A stretch of DNA of 64,000 nt from Actinobaculum sp. 313. GTDB taxonomy: Bacteria > Actinomycetota > Actinomycetes > Actinomycetales > Actinomycetaceae. The translations under genes were made by a program, and so were the position numbers. The notes under the pieces were generated by a model that was given only the letters and a program-made list of their open reading frames with translations, was not told the DNA's origin and searched no databases. Below, in pieces: positions 27,809 through 38,199 of the stretch (its first letter is position 1; each line of letters opens with the position of its first letter). Location of the stretch: NCBI RefSeq assembly GCF_003073475.1, contig NZ_CP029033.1, forward strand, positions 1,984,001-2,048,000. The letters are read 5' to 3'.

Positions 27809-29644
27809 TCACGCGTTGTCGTCGTCGAGTATCGGCCAGATTTCGCGTGCATACATGATCTGGTCGTTGGAAAGTCCGGCGGGAACCATCGGCCACACCT
27901 CGGAATTCGGCGAGGTGACGAAGTCAATCACCACGGGCCTGTCATTGATCTCCATTGCCTTCCGAATGGCATCGTCAACCTCGGAGGGATCCTCCACGCG
28001 CCAGGCGGCGCAGTCATACGCCTCGCCGAGCTTGACGAAATCTGGCACACGTGCAGTTCCCATGCCAGTGTCGAGCTCGGTGTGCGAGTACCGCTGCTCA
28101 TAGAACAGGGTTTGCCACTGGCGGACCATGCCCAGGGAGGAATTATTGATAATGGCCACCTTGATATTGATGCCGTTGAGTCGGCAGGTTGCCAGCTCCT
28201 GGTTGGTCATCTGGAAGGAGCCGTCACCATCGATCACCCACACGGTTTTCTCTGGACACCCCTGCTTCGCGCCCATTCCGGCAGGCACGCCATATCCCAT
28301 GGTTCCTGCACCGCCCGACGAGATCCACTGGCGCGGACGCTCGAAGGGGAGGAAATGCGTGGCCCACATCTGGTGCTGGCCGACTCCGGTCACATAAATG
28401 ACATCGTCGCCGCCCACGATTTCGCCGATACGCGAGACCACGTACTGAGCGGCCATCGCCTCGTCCGAGGGCTCATCCCACGTCATCTTGTAGGTCTCAC
28501 GCAGCGAGTCCAGCCGCTCCCACCACGGTGACAGATCGGCCTTCCCGTACTGCTCAACGGCCGCTTCAAACTCCTTGACCAGTTCTGCGGTTGTCTCCTT
28601 CAGATCGCCTACAATCGGCACATCCGCGTCGCGATTCTTCGAGATCTCTGCGGGGTCTATATCCACGTGGACGACCTTCGCCTCCGGGGCGAAACCCGCC
28701 AGCGAGCCGGTCACCCGGTCATCGAAACGTGAACCGAGGGCAACAATAAGATCAGCATTCTGCAGCGCGGCCACAGCGGCGACAGTTCCGTGCATACCCG
28801 GCATCCCGAGGTTATGCGGATGCGAATCGGGCACGGCACCGCGAGCATTCATCGTCGTCACGACGGCGGCGTCGGACATGTCGGCCAGTTTGACGGTATC
28901 GTCCGAGGCGCCGGAGCGGATCGCACCGCCGCCAACCATCAGAACGGGGCGCGACGCCGTCGCCAGCAGCCGGGCCGCCTCCCGCACCTGGCGCGCATTC
29001 GGTTTGGTCACCGGATGGTATCCGGGTAGGTCGAGCACCGGCGGCCACACAAAGTCAGCCTCCTCCACCTGCGCCGAGCGGGTCACATCCACCAGCACAG
29101 GGCCGGGACGACCGGTCGAGGCGATATAGAAAGCCTCCGCGATTCGCGCCGGGATCTCGGCGGCATTGGTGATCAGGAAGGAGTGTTTGGTCACCGGCAT
29201 GGTCGCACCGACGATGTCGGCTTCCTGGAAAGCATCGGTACCGATGGAAGAAACGCCCACCTGCCCGGTAATTGCCACCATGGGAATTGAGTCCATATTG
29301 GCATCCAGCAGCGGAGTCACGAGATTCGTGGCCGCCGGGCCGGATGTCACAATACACACCCCGACCTTGCCGGTGGCCACCGCATACCCTTCGGCCGCAT
29401 GCCCGGCGCCCTGTTCATGGCGCACCAGGATGTGCTTCATACCCTCCGCATCAAAAAGCGGATCGTAGGTGGGTAGGATCGCGCCGCCGGGCAGGCCGAA
29501 CACTACCTCAACGCCGAGCTCCTGGAGCGAGCGGATAATCGATCTGGCGCCCGTGGACTTCTCACGGATGATGCGTCCGCCGTGCGTGCTTGCATCGGCA
29601 GCACGACTGGCGGCCACATCGGCCGGAGTCGGTGTCTTGGCCAT
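27809..29644 (-). CDS. ilvB: Acetolactate synthase large (catalytic) subunit
   Basis: TPP-dependent enzyme of 611 aa that joins two pyruvates, or pyruvate with 2-oxobutyrate. Motifs: the catalytic Glu in [33 protein letters not shown], the FAD-domain [15 protein letters not shown] and the TPP/Mg motif [33 protein letters not shown]. The ATG at 29644 has an excellent ribosome site (AGGAGG, 5-6 nt spacing). First structural gene of ilvBNC, preceded by a leader peptide and terminator hairpin that suggest attenuation by branched-chain amino acid supply. Confidence 0.97.
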   Translation of the reverse strand: MAKTPTPADVAASRAADASTHGGRIIREKSTGARSIIRSLQELGVEVVFGLPGGAILPTYDPLFDAEGMKHILVRHEQGAGHAAEGYAVATGKVGVCIVTSGPAATNLVTPLLDANMDSIPMVAITGQVGVSSIGTDAFQEADIVGATMPVTKHSFLITNAAEIPARIAEAFYIASTGRPGPVLVDVTRSAQVEEADFVWPPVLDLPGYHPVTKPNARQVREAARLLATASRPVLMVGGGAIRSGASDDTVKLADMSDAAVVTTMNARGAVPDSHPHNLGMPGMHGTVAAVAALQNADLIVALGSRFDDRVTGSLAGFAPEAKVVHVDIDPAEISKNRDADVPIVGDLKETTAELVKEFEAAVEQYGKADLSPWWERLDSLRETYKMTWDEPSDEAMAAQYVVSRIGEIVGGDDVIYVTGVGQHQMWATHFLPFERPRQWISSGGAGTMGYGVPAGMGAKQGCPEKTVWVIDGDGSFQMTNQELATCRLNGINIKVAIINNSSLGMVRQWQTLFYEQRYSHTELDTGMGTARVPDFVKLGEAYDCAAWRVEDPSEVDDAIRKAMEINDRPVVIDFVTSPNSEVWPMVPAGLSNDQIMYAREIWPILDDDNA

Positions 29645-29668
29645 GTTTCCTCCTATATTCGATGGTGG

Positions 29669-29696
29669 CAATAAAAAAGCCCCTCGATCGAGGGGC
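29669..29696 (-). terminator. Attenuator terminator in the ilvB leader
   Basis: GCCCCTCGATCGAGGGGC is a perfect 18-bp palindrome followed on the minus strand by TTTTTTATT. It lies between a short leader frame and the ilvB ribosome site, the classic position for transcription attenuation. An upstream GTAGCG...CGCTAC pairing may be part of the competing fold. Confidence 0.85.
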
Positions 29697-29728
29697 GCGG
29701 CACACAAGTAGCGAACCAGTGCGGCGCG

Positions 29729-29761
29729 CTACATACGTACCAGTGAAGTCGTCATGTGCAT
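29729..29761 (-). CDS. ilvB leader peptide (MHMTTSLVRM)
   Basis: A ten-codon frame ending in TAG just before the attenuator. It can start at ATG 29761 or, more likely, at ATG 29755 (MTTSLVRM), which lies 7 nt after TACTGT, consistent with a leaderless start. It contains adjacent Leu (CTG) and Val (GTA) codons, as expected for sensing branched-chain amino acids, although only one of each. Confidence 0.6.
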   Translation of the reverse strand: MHMTTSLVRM

Positions 29762-29762
29762 C

Positions 29763-29791
29763 ACAGTAGCGAGCTACCCCGCCCCACGCAA
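29763..29791 (-). promoter_or_regulatory. ilvBNC promoter
   Basis: On the minus strand: TTGCGT, 17-bp spacer, TACTGT. The predicted transcript start falls at or just before the leader peptide ATG at 29755. Confidence 0.65.
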
Positions 29792-29805
29792 ACCGAAGCG
29801 CAATC

Positions 29806-29834
29806 TTCTCACATAGTGGATCACGTTCTCACAT
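29806..29834. promoter_or_regulatory. Tandem TTCTCACAT sites 20 bp apart
   Basis: TTCTCACAT occurs at 29806-29814 and 29826-29834, two helical turns apart, just upstream of the ilvB -35 and 170 bp from the divergent gene at 30002. The spacing is typical of a dimeric or cooperative regulator site. No regulator can be named. Confidence 0.4.
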
Positions 29835-29989
29835 GTTGGTCCGGCGCGTGTGCTCCACGCATGACCATTCGCATGCCGAAACGCATCACCATGCCGCCCT
29901 CCGCATACGGCCATACCCGCCGGACACCCGTGTCCTGCACACACCGTCTCCACTCCTCGCGTGGGTCACCACCGACCCCATGTCACCGA

Positions 29990-29995
29990 TACACT
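29990..29995 (+). promoter_or_regulatory. Putative -10 hexamer of a leaderless promoter
   Basis: TACACT followed by AACCCC and the ATG at 30002: 6-nt spacing, no ribosome site. Confidence 0.5.
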
Positions 29996-30001
29996 AACCC
30001 C

Positions 30002-30568
30002 ATGGTGCACACACGTTGGGAGGTCTTCACCTCGCACGACGAGCCGGTCGGACTACTGTATCGACGCTGGGATGAAACCGAACTCATCACAGAGACGGCG
30101 TTTAGCAACGGCGAGCGGTTCTCGAGTCGCGTCCTCCTCTCCGGTAACTCGTGGACGCGCTGCGAATACACCGAAGACACGGATGACCCGATCATTCTTG
30201 ATGCGCTTTCTCTCGAATATGAACCCGAGGATGCGATCCCCTCGCCTCTCGTCTTTCTGCTCGTGCAGCGCCTTGTAAACGAGGGCGCAGACCGCGCCGA
30301 CCCGGTCGCCTTCCACGTTATCGACCCCTCTGACCGCAGCGGGCTCGCCCGCCCGGCAAGCATCTGGGTGCCCGACGTCAGCAGCATCGACGTGGAGATT
30401 GACGGCGTATTGGACTGGAGGTTCCGCATCGACAATGGTGCGATTGTCAGTGTCACCCACAGCAACGGCCTGGACTCGCGCGAGGACACGTCGTCCGGTG
30501 CCGCCGCTCGCCTGCGCGGGATTATCGACGACGCCCTAATAAAGCATCTCTTAGCACTTGAGGCGTGA
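30002..30568 (+). CDS. Hypothetical cytoplasmic protein
   Basis: A 188-aa acidic protein beginning MVHTRWEVFTSHDEPVGLLYRRWDETELITET, with YEPEDAIPSPLVFLLVQRLVNEGADRADPVAFHVIDPSD, SIDVEIDGVLDWRFRIDNGAIVSVTHSNGL and a helical C-terminus IIDDALIKHLLALEA. No motif that I recognise, no signal peptide or membrane helix. The start is chosen for the TACACT box 6 nt upstream; the frame is open to 29756, but that part crosses the ilvB promoter. Divergent from ilvB and convergent with the AspT-type transporter. Confidence 0.65.
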   Translation: MVHTRWEVFTSHDEPVGLLYRRWDETELITETAFSNGERFSSRVLLSGNSWTRCEYTEDTDDPIILDALSLEYEPEDAIPSPLVFLLVQRLVNEGADRADPVAFHVIDPSDRSGLARPASIWVPDVSSIDVEIDGVLDWRFRIDNGAIVSVTHSNGLDSREDTSSGAAARLRGIIDDALIKHLLALEA

Positions 30569-30580
30569 TCCTAACTGGTT

Positions 30581-30615
30581 GAGAATGCCGACGGATCCTC
30601 TCCGTCGGTATTCTC
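30581..30615. terminator. Bidirectional terminator-like hairpin
   Basis: GAGAATGCCGACGGA pairs with TCCGTCGGTATTCTC (15-bp stem with one mismatch) between two convergent genes. T-runs are weak on both sides. Confidence 0.7.
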
Positions 30616-30700
30616 ACTCTCTGCTTCGCATCTCGGCACGCCGAGTATCCCGGCACACCAGGCCAGAACGCCGATCCGAGACTGGCATCTGGTGCGGCCC

Positions 30701-32302
30701 TTACATACCGCCAAGCACCTGTGCCACAAGAATCTTCGTGATCATGGCTACGGGGTACACCAGCGCGTACCCAAGTGCCACACGAGGATCCGAGCCGGTG
30801 CGTCCGTTAGCGAAGGCCATAACTGCCGGCTGGGTCTGGGCGCCACCCAGCAAACCGGAGAGTTGCGTGCCACCCATCTTGAAAATGCCCCGCATCGCAA
30901 CGTACAAGCCGACCGCCATAATCAAGGTAATAACGGCACCGAGAATAAGTATCTTCCACCAATGCCCACCGGTGAAGGCCGATACGATCTGACCACCGGC
31001 ACGAGTACCCGCCTGCGCGAGGAAGATGAGCAAACCGAACTCTGCGAGCACTGAATTTACCGTATTCGGCAGTGCCGTCACCAGAGGGCCAATTCTGCCC
31101 ACACGGCCCATAATCAGACCCATAATGAGTACACCCGCCGCAGCACCGAGCGAGAAACTACCGCCACCCGGAACCGGGATATCAATCTCGCCTATGAAGA
31201 TACCGATCGCCAGCCCGATACCGAGTGCAACCGGGTTGACATCGGTCAGGCCCTTCGCCGAGTCGCCGAACCAGCGGGAGATCTCCTTGAGTTTGAGGGT
31301 CGGACCAACTACCCGCACTCGATCACCCATTTCCACCATGAAACCCGGCAGCGCAAGCATGTCGGTATCGCCGCGGCGTACGCGGGAGATCTTCGCACCC
31401 CACCGTTCGTCGAGCTCCCTATCAAGTTCCGCAATGGTCTTGCCGGCCAGTCTCGGCTCCGAAATCGTGATACGGCGGAAATCGAGGATACGACGATCAG
31501 CGCGGAGGGAATGTGAAGATCGGTGGCCGAGCAATTTGATAAATTCATCCACATCATCGACGGCGCCAACCACGTTGACAAGGTCGTCTTTCTCTAGGAT
31601 GTCATCCTCGTTGGGGATCCAGATCGGCCCTTCTTCGCCATGCCGGTGCCGCGAAATCTGAATGCTTCCCTTCGCTTGCGCTAGAACATCGCTGAGCTTC
31701 GGCCGATCCGTGCGCTCAACACGAACTGATACATGAGTAACAACCGATGGGGCGTCCTGATCATTGGCGGCGTGGCGCAGTGCGATACCCGAGGCGGCAA
31801 TCATCCCGATAACGCCGAAAAGATAGGCCATGGCGTAGCCGACGGTCGCCGCAGCTCCGTCGCCGGATGCGTCACTGGCGGCGAGCAACGCAGGCGTGTT
31901 CGTAGTTGCGCCGGCGAACGCGCCTGCCACGGTGGCGATGTCCATTTTGAACAGGCGTGTACCCATGACGTAGGCAACGCTTGCCGCCACAATGAACAGG
32001 CCGATCATGACGAGGTTAGGCCCGGCCGCGTGCCGCAAACTGCGGAAGAAGCTGACACCGGAATTGTTACCAATAGCAAAGGCGAAGAGCAGCAGGCCGA
32101 GTGTGCCGATCACCGGTTCAACGGCGACCTCCACCCCGTTGGATTGCCCCCAGGCAGCAATGATTATGGCGAGGAACAATACTGCCGCCGCGCCCAAGCT
32201 CACTCCGCGGACCTTGATTCTGCCCAGCAGCATGCCCACCCCGACAAGGAGGAACAGTAATAGCACCGACTGCTCCGCAAGATAGTTGAAGACGGCTGTC
32301 AT
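30701..32302 (-). CDS. AspT/YidE/YbjL-family transporter with two TrkA-C domains
   Basis: A 533-aa integral membrane protein of the aspartate:alanine exchanger superfamily. The N-terminal half has five to six helices, including SVLLLFLLVGVGMLLGRIKVRGVSLG and the family-typical GTLGLLLFAFAIGNNSGVSFF. Two cytoplasmic RCK_C/TrkA-C domains follow (about residues 195-245 and 265-350, ending VEMGDRVRVVGPTLKLKEISRWFGD). The second membrane half has GAAAGVLIMGLIMGRVGRIGP and GLIFLAQAGTRAGGQ. The substrate is unknown; members move amino acids or dicarboxylates. It lies downstream of ilvD on the same strand, so export of a branched-chain product is conceivable but unproven. GGGAG precedes the ATG. Confidence 0.85.
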   Translation of the reverse strand: MTAVFNYLAEQSVLLLFLLVGVGMLLGRIKVRGVSLGAAAVLFLAIIIAAWGQSNGVEVAVEPVIGTLGLLLFAFAIGNNSGVSFFRSLRHAAGPNLVMIGLFIVAASVAYVMGTRLFKMDIATVAGAFAGATTNTPALLAASDASGDGAAATVGYAMAYLFGVIGMIAASGIALRHAANDQDAPSVVTHVSVRVERTDRPKLSDVLAQAKGSIQISRHRHGEEGPIWIPNEDDILEKDDLVNVVGAVDDVDEFIKLLGHRSSHSLRADRRILDFRRITISEPRLAGKTIAELDRELDERWGAKISRVRRGDTDMLALPGFMVEMGDRVRVVGPTLKLKEISRWFGDSAKGLTDVNPVALGIGLAIGIFIGEIDIPVPGGGSFSLGAAAGVLIMGLIMGRVGRIGPLVTALPNTVNSVLAEFGLLIFLAQAGTRAGGQIVSAFTGGHWWKILILGAVITLIMAVGLYVAMRGIFKMGGTQLSGLLGGAQTQPAVMAFANGRTGSDPRVALGYALVYPVAMITKILVAQVLGGM

Positions 32303-32627
32303 ACCTGGTTTTTCTCCCTTCAGCGGCGCAAAGTCAACGCATTGTCATGCTCACGCGCACCCGTCTCAATTTGACCACTACAAGTATCCCCGCCACACGC
32401 GCCTGAATATGGGCAGGGAGTCCTACGCAGGTCAAAATACCCGCTGATCAACAACGTATTCATCTAGCATCCGCCCTACCGCGGTTGATTTCACCGCCAC
32501 GCTCGCCAAGACCGCTACGCTCATCAAGTGAGAGTCGCGGTCAGCGCTCACCCCTATCACGGTTGCTCTCACAGACATTGGTAGATCCATAGCAGACCGA
32601 GGCCCGGGCAATAGAGCCTCCGCTATC
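32303..32627. other. ilvD-transporter intergenic region
   Basis: 325 bp without a credible gene. It contains GATCCATAGCA at 32586-32596, which resembles the motif repeated at 17304-17451, and an imperfect TTGATCAAC dyad. I see no clear terminator. Confidence 0.35.
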
Positions 32628-34460
32628 TCAGTCGATCTTCCGCACCGCTCCGTAGGCGGCCGATGTCGCCATGGAGGCATACGCACGCAGTGCTTTGGAA
32701 ACCTTCCGGTCCCGTTGCACCGGCCGCCACGGCGTCGGACCCATCGCTTGGCGCCGACGCTCCAGCTCCGCATCGTCCACGGCGACCCGTAGCTGGCGGG
32801 TGGGGATATCGATGATGATCGTGTCGCCCTCCCGCACCAAACCGATGGCGCCACCGCCTGCTGCCTCCGGCGAGATATGCCCGATCGACAGCCCGGAGGT
32901 TCCACCCGAGAACCGGCCATCGGTGATAAGACCGCACACCTTGCCCAGGCCCAAACCTTTCAAGAACGAGGTAGGATAGAGCATTTCTTGCATGCCGGGC
33001 CCTCCCTTCGGGCCTTCGTAACGGATCACGACGACGTCGCCGGGATTCACCGACTTCGAAAGGATCAACTCGATTGCCGCCTCTTGGGAATCCACCACCC
33101 GCGCAGGACCTTCGAAGTGGAACAATGACTCGTCAACACCGGCGGTTTTCACCACTGCACCGTCCTCGGCCAGGTTGCCGAACAGTACGCACAGGCCGCC
33201 GTCAGCGGTATACGCATGGTCCACGGCGCGAATGCAACCAGCGACCGAGTCAAGGTCCAGCGACTCCCAACTCGCGTCCTGTGAGAATGGCGACGTCGTG
33301 CGTACCCGACCCGGCGCGGCGTGGAACAGATCCAGCGCCTCCGCACTGGGCGCCGTGCCGCGAATGTCCCACCTCTCCAACCAGGACTTCAGATCACTGG
33401 AATGAACGGAATGCACGCCGTCACGCAACAGACCCGCCCGGAAGAGTTCACCGAGCAGCGCCGGAATACCTCCGGCGCGGTGGAAGTCCTCGATGTGGAA
33501 CTGTGTGGAGTTCGGCGCGATCTTCGCCAGGCAGGGAACATGCCGAGACAATTCATCAATATCCCGCAGCGTGAAATCAACTTCGCCTTCTTGCGCCGCC
33601 GCAAGGATATGCAGCACCGTATTGGTGGAGCCGCCCATGGCAATATCCATCGCCATGGCGTTCAGGAAGGCGTCCCGGGTGGCGATGCTGCGAGGCAGAA
33701 CGGATTCATCGTCCTCCTCGTAGTAACGCTTTGCCAGCTCCACGATCCGCCGACCGGCTTCCAGGAAGAGGTTCTTCCGCCGGTCCGCAGTGGCCAGGGT
33801 GGAACCGTTACCCGGCAGGGAGAGGCCGAGTGCCTCCGTCAGGCAGTTCATGGAATTCGCGGTGAACATGCCGGAACACGAGCCGCAGGTGGGGCAGGCG
33901 CTGGCCTCGACGCGTCCGAGCTGTTCATCGCTGACGGCGTCGTCGACGGAAATAGAGATGGCATCGATGAGGTCGGTACGATGATCGACCACTCCCTCCA
34001 CCGCAGCACCAGACTCCATCGGACCGCCGGAAACGAAAATCGTCGGGATATTCAGGCGCAACGCGGCCATCAGCATGCCCGGAGTGATCTTGTCGCAGTT
34101 GGAGATGCATACGAGAGCATCGGCCGTATGCGCGTTAACCATGTACTCCACCGAGTCGGCGATGATCTCGCGTGACGGCAACGAGTAGAGCATGCCCTCG
34201 TGGCCCATGGCAATACCGTCATCAACGGCAATGGTATTGAACTCGCGCCCCACTCCACCTGCCTCGGCGATGGCCTGGCATACGAGTGAACCCATATCCT
34301 TCAGGTGCACATGCCCGGGAACGAAGCCCGTGTAGGAGTTGGCAACCGCAATAATCGGCTTACCGAAATCCTCAGACTCCATCCCGGTGGCGCGCCAAAG
34401 GGCACGGGCGCCCGCCATATTACGGCCAGTTGTCGACGTTGCTGATCGCAGTTGTGGCAT
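32628..34460 (-). CDS. ilvD: Dihydroxy-acid dehydratase
   Basis: Iron-sulfur dehydratase of 610 aa, third step of the valine/isoleucine route. Cluster cysteines appear in [12 protein letters not shown] and [20 protein letters not shown]; also [21 protein letters not shown] and [13 protein letters not shown]. The C-terminal barrel has [34 protein letters not shown] with the catalytic Ser region. The start at ATG 34460 has GGAGG upstream; a start nine codons earlier is also open but lacks a site. It stands apart from ilvBNC, between the haem operon and the AspT-type gene, so it probably has its own promoter. Confidence 0.96.
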   Translation of the reverse strand: MPQLRSATSTTGRNMAGARALWRATGMESEDFGKPIIAVANSYTGFVPGHVHLKDMGSLVCQAIAEAGGVGREFNTIAVDDGIAMGHEGMLYSLPSREIIADSVEYMVNAHTADALVCISNCDKITPGMLMAALRLNIPTIFVSGGPMESGAAVEGVVDHRTDLIDAISISVDDAVSDEQLGRVEASACPTCGSCSGMFTANSMNCLTEALGLSLPGNGSTLATADRRKNLFLEAGRRIVELAKRYYEEDDESVLPRSIATRDAFLNAMAMDIAMGGSTNTVLHILAAAQEGEVDFTLRDIDELSRHVPCLAKIAPNSTQFHIEDFHRAGGIPALLGELFRAGLLRDGVHSVHSSDLKSWLERWDIRGTAPSAEALDLFHAAPGRVRTTSPFSQDASWESLDLDSVAGCIRAVDHAYTADGGLCVLFGNLAEDGAVVKTAGVDESLFHFEGPARVVDSQEAAIELILSKSVNPGDVVVIRYEGPKGGPGMQEMLYPTSFLKGLGLGKVCGLITDGRFSGGTSGLSIGHISPEAAGGGAIGLVREGDTIIIDIPTRQLRVAVDDAELERRRQAMGPTPWRPVQRDRKVSKALRAYASMATSAAYGAVRKID

Positions 34461-34545
34461 GGTGTCCTCCTCTAAAGGCAATGCCACCAGCCTACTCGCC
34501 TCCCGCTGGCAATGAGCATATCGCCCGTTACATGATCATTTCCGA

Positions 34546-36240
34546 CTATGAACCGGTCCGCACGTTAACAACACGGCCGCGATCCAACACGATGACCTGA
34601 TCCACGTCACCTACCGACTCTAAACGGTGCGTCACCTCGACAATGGTCAGCTCCGGCATCGCCCGGGCAAGGTTCTCGCGAATTCTTGCTTCCAGCGCCG
34701 TGTTGAGATTGGCGGTGAACTCGTCGAGGACGAGCACACGCGGCTTCATCAGCAGGGCGCGCGCCAGGCACAGGCGCTGCGCCTGGCCGCCGGAGAGTCT
34801 GCTGCCGTTCTGCCCCACAGGCGTTGCCAGGGCATCGGGCATCTGCCGGATCTCCTCATCCAACCCGGCTAGACGCAGGGCGTTCCAGACCTCGTCGTCG
34901 CTGGCAGTGGGCGCTCCGAGGCGGATGTTCTCACCGATGGTGGCATCCAGAAGTTGATTCTTCTGCGCAACCACGACGACGGCACGGCGCAGCGAGTCAA
35001 GGGTGTAGCGGGAGATCGGCACACCATCCAGAAGCACCCGGCCGGATGTGGGATCGGCGTAGCGCAGCAGCATATGGATGGTGGTGGTCTTTCCCGAGCC
35101 AGACGGTCCGACCAACACGGCATGCCCGCGGGGCGGCACGTGAATCGACACGTTATCCAATGCGAATGCCGCCGCGCCGCCCTCCGATGTTTCATACGCG
35201 AAGGAGATATTCTCCCAAGTGATCGCCGGTGCCGTGTTCGGCGCATACTCCTCCGGCCCATCCCCAACCGCGGCCGGAGCATGGCTCATATCCCAGAGCC
35301 TCCGGGCAGCCGTCAGCGAGTGGTCGAGATAGCCGGCGGCATCCTCCACCCCGCGCGGCCCCTCGAATAACCGCAGAGTGCCGGCAGTCAGTGCCGCCGT
35401 GAGCACGGCAGTCTGCCCGCCCTGCGCGCAGCAGGCGGCGACGCCGACCACCGATACCAACATGAGCAGGGTATTCGCGCCACGGCGAAAAGCGTTGGCC
35501 GTCCGTGCCGTTGCCGCACTGTGTGAAATCGTGGCGGAGAGCTGATCCGACTGGTCCACACGCTCCTCCTGCCGCCCGTAGCCGACCACTTCTTCGGTGC
35601 CGAACACGGAATCCGAGAGGTGATGTGAGAGGTCACGCCGTAACTCCAGCGTGTTGTGGGTGGCATTCATGGAACGCCGCAGGCCGACGAAGGGAACGAC
35701 GAGCAGCGCCAACGCGATACACGCCGCGGGGATGACGACGATCCCCCATCCCACAACCGCACCGGTGACGAGAATCGCTGCAGTGGGCACGATATAGGCG
35801 GAGACGACGGGGGCGAAGGTATGCGCGTACACAACCTCGATACGGTCGACGTCGCGGGTCAGGCTGGTCAACACGTCACCGGAACGTGAATGAGCGACAA
35901 TTCCGGGCGCCTTCGGCCACAGCTGTGCAAAAACGGCGGTTCGCAGTAATTCGAGAGCTTTGAAAGCGACGTAATGGCCGGTGAGTTGCTCCAGGTAGTA
36001 CGCCACCGCTTTCAGCACCGCGATCACGACCAGCAGTGCGAGGATGAGCGATGTGTGGGCATGACCGGTGACAATGGCAACCACCCCACCGCCGGCCAGA
36101 CCGAAGAGCGTAATGTCCAGGCTGAGATTGACCAGACGGAACAAGGTGGATGCGAGCAGAGGCTTGTGCACGGGCCGAGTGATCGATGTCAACCAGCGCA
36201 CCAACTGGAACAGGTTCGGGTTCTTGGCTGAACTCATCAC
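34546..36240 (-). CDS. CydC-like ABC half-transporter (permease-ATPase fusion)
   Basis: A 564-aa protein with an N-terminal ABC membrane domain of six helices (residues ~20-300) and a C-terminal ATPase. ATPase motifs: Walker A GPSGSGKTT, Q-loop VVVAQKNQLLD, signature LSGGQAQRLCLARAL, Walker B VLVLDEFT (the usual Pro/Ala is Phe) and H-loop VEVTHRLE. It overlaps the upstream half-transporter by four bases, so the two form a heterodimer. CydDC pairs export thiols and bind haem during cytochrome bd assembly, but no cydAB is visible here. The position after hmuV suggests a haem- or iron-linked role instead; this is inference. Confidence 0.82.
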   Translation of the reverse strand: MMSSAKNPNLFQLVRWLTSITRPVHKPLLASTLFRLVNLSLDITLFGLAGGGVVAIVTGHAHTSLILALLVVIAVLKAVAYYLEQLTGHYVAFKALELLRTAVFAQLWPKAPGIVAHSRSGDVLTSLTRDVDRIEVVYAHTFAPVVSAYIVPTAAILVTGAVVGWGIVVIPAACIALALLVVPFVGLRRSMNATHNTLELRRDLSHHLSDSVFGTEEVVGYGRQEERVDQSDQLSATISHSAATARTANAFRRGANTLLMLVSVVGVAACCAQGGQTAVLTAALTAGTLRLFEGPRGVEDAAGYLDHSLTAARRLWDMSHAPAAVGDGPEEYAPNTAPAITWENISFAYETSEGGAAAFALDNVSIHVPPRGHAVLVGPSGSGKTTTIHMLLRYADPTSGRVLLDGVPISRYTLDSLRRAVVVVAQKNQLLDATIGENIRLGAPTASDDEVWNALRLAGLDEEIRQMPDALATPVGQNGSRLSGGQAQRLCLARALLMKPRVLVLDEFTANLNTALEARIRENLARAMPELTIVEVTHRLESVGDVDQVIVLDRGRVVNVRTGS

Positions 36241-38122
36241 CGTTCTCCTTCCGTTGCGGTGGTCCGCAATGCTGTCTTCTTCTCAACATCCGCGTACGCA
36301 CGTAAAACACCACCGTCGAGTTCCCATACGCTGTCGGCGAGCCGCAGCAGCGACGGCCGGTGGGTGACGATAAGAACGGTCCAGTCGTGGTCCAGCTCGG
36401 TGATCGCGTTGATGATATGCGCCTCCGACTCCATATCGATCTGCGACGTCGGCTCGTCCAGCAGCAGGATGCGACGCCCGGAAAGGAAGGCCCGGGCTAG
36501 AGAGAGGCGTTGGGCCTGGCCACCGGAAATCAGCGCGCCCTCTTCTCCGGCCGGAGTGTTCAATCCCAGCGGCATGCGCTCTATATCCTCCGCCACATGA
36601 GCCTTCCGTAGCGCCGCCCACATCTCCTCCTCGGTGGCATCGGGCCGGGCCAGGCGCAGGTTCTCCGCGATGGTGGTGGTGAACAGCCATGTTGTCTGTG
36701 CCACCGATGCGCTCTGCCTGCGGATCCACGCAGCGTTGTGATCTGCGGCGTTCTCACCACCCAGCAGGAGACGTCCACCCTGCAGGGGCTGTGAGCCGCG
36801 CAAGAGCGCCAACAATGTCGACTTGCCGGCACCCGAGCGCCCGACAATTGCGACCTTGCCTCCCTGTGGCACGGCGAGATCAATGCCGTGTAGCACCGGG
36901 CCACGGCCGTAGTCGTAGGTGAGGTGGTCCGCTTGGATGGCGAGTGCCGGATCGACAGCCGGGAATTCTCCGGCGAGCGCGGCAGCATCCGCCGTCGCTG
37001 TTGAAGCTTCCGACGCGGTGGCTTGCACGGTTGATGCGCTTTGCTTTCCCATGTTCCCAGTGGCTGCCACACCGGTTGTGGAGCTCTCCGCAGCCGTCGT
37101 CTCGGATACGGCGCGCTCAGCGGACGAAAGGTACCTGCCGATGGCGCGCTCTGCGGCCATACCTCCCATGCCGATGTAGAAGAAGCCGGCCACCTGGACG
37201 AGCGGTTCTAGGAGCAGCGCCGCAAGGAGCATAATCGTGAGCGCTTGACTCACCGTCACTGCTCCGGCGTGCACGCGGGCCACGGTAACCGCGGCTGTGC
37301 AGCAGATAAGCGCCAAGGAGAACAGTCCATCCATCACAATAATCACGACCTGGTTTCCGGCCAGGAGGCGCATGATGGCGCCACGGTTCTTCTCCCCCTG
37401 CTCGCGCAACTGCGCCTCAATACGCGGGCCCGCCCCAGCAGGCGAATTGTCACCAAGTTACGGATGGCGTCGAGATAACGGCCCGCCAACTTGGCCCGCT
37501 CAGACCTAGAACGCGCCGAGGTCTTCCGGAAGGCCCGCCGAAAGGCGACGATCAGGAGTGGGATCAACGGGCAAAGCATCATAATGAGCAACCCGACCAC
37601 CGGATCAATTGCTATCGCCACATACCCCAGCGTGAGGAAGGGAATGGCGATGGAGGCAACTGTGGCGCCGTAATACGTCTGTCGGTACTCGGTCAGGCGC
37701 TCCAGGTTATCGGCCATCAGCGTGATCAGGCGCGCGGAGGTGAACTCGGTCTCGTTGTTGCGCGGCAGAGTGGCAGAACGGAAAACGACTTCCAGGAGCC
37801 GGTGGCGGATGCGTCGTTCCTCCGCTCGGGCCGCCGCACCTCCATACTTGATCTCCGCGAAGGCACAGACACCGGCCAGTACCGCGCCGCATGCGGCGAC
37901 GATCCACAGCGCTGCCGGTTCCTGCCCGTTCCAGGCCCGGCCCAATGCCGATCCGGTGGCGATCAAGGCCACTGCGGTACAGCTTGCAGCCAGCAGGCGG
38001 AGTACCGCCACAATGCGGATATCCCGCTGACCGTACGGGGTAAGAACAACCTGCCGGTACGATGGCCCCCGCCTTCGTCGGCGATCCGCACCTGCAGACC
38101 GGGCGTGTTCACGGCTTGTCAT
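36237..38122 (-). CDS. CydD-like ABC half-transporter, frame-disrupted
   Basis: Partner of the next gene. Frame 38122-37343 encodes the first membrane helices and ends off-frame after KLAGRYLDAIRNLVTIRLLGRA. Frame 37409-36237 encodes the rest, and its upstream reading gives AGPRIEAQLREQGEKNRGAI, the natural continuation. Adding one base to the G/C-rich run at 37426-37436 restores a 628-aa protein, the expected size. The ATPase half is intact: GRSGAGKST, ISGGQAQRLSLARAF, ILLLDEPTSQID, VLIVTHRP. A ~60-residue Ala/Thr/Ser-rich linker precedes the ATPase domain. The start ATG 38122 has AAGGAG. It lies 77 nt after hmuV. Confidence 0.8.
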
Positions 38123-38199
38123 CGTGCTCCTTCATCTTCTCTGTCATGCTTCTTCATGTTTCTGCACATGCCTCGCCATTTGAGGCATATGCGCTCGTA

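Noticed and set aside
34546-38122. True cydDC of a cytochrome bd operon
   Set aside because: No cydA or cydB in the neighbourhood and the pair follows hmuV closely; kept only as CydDC-like.
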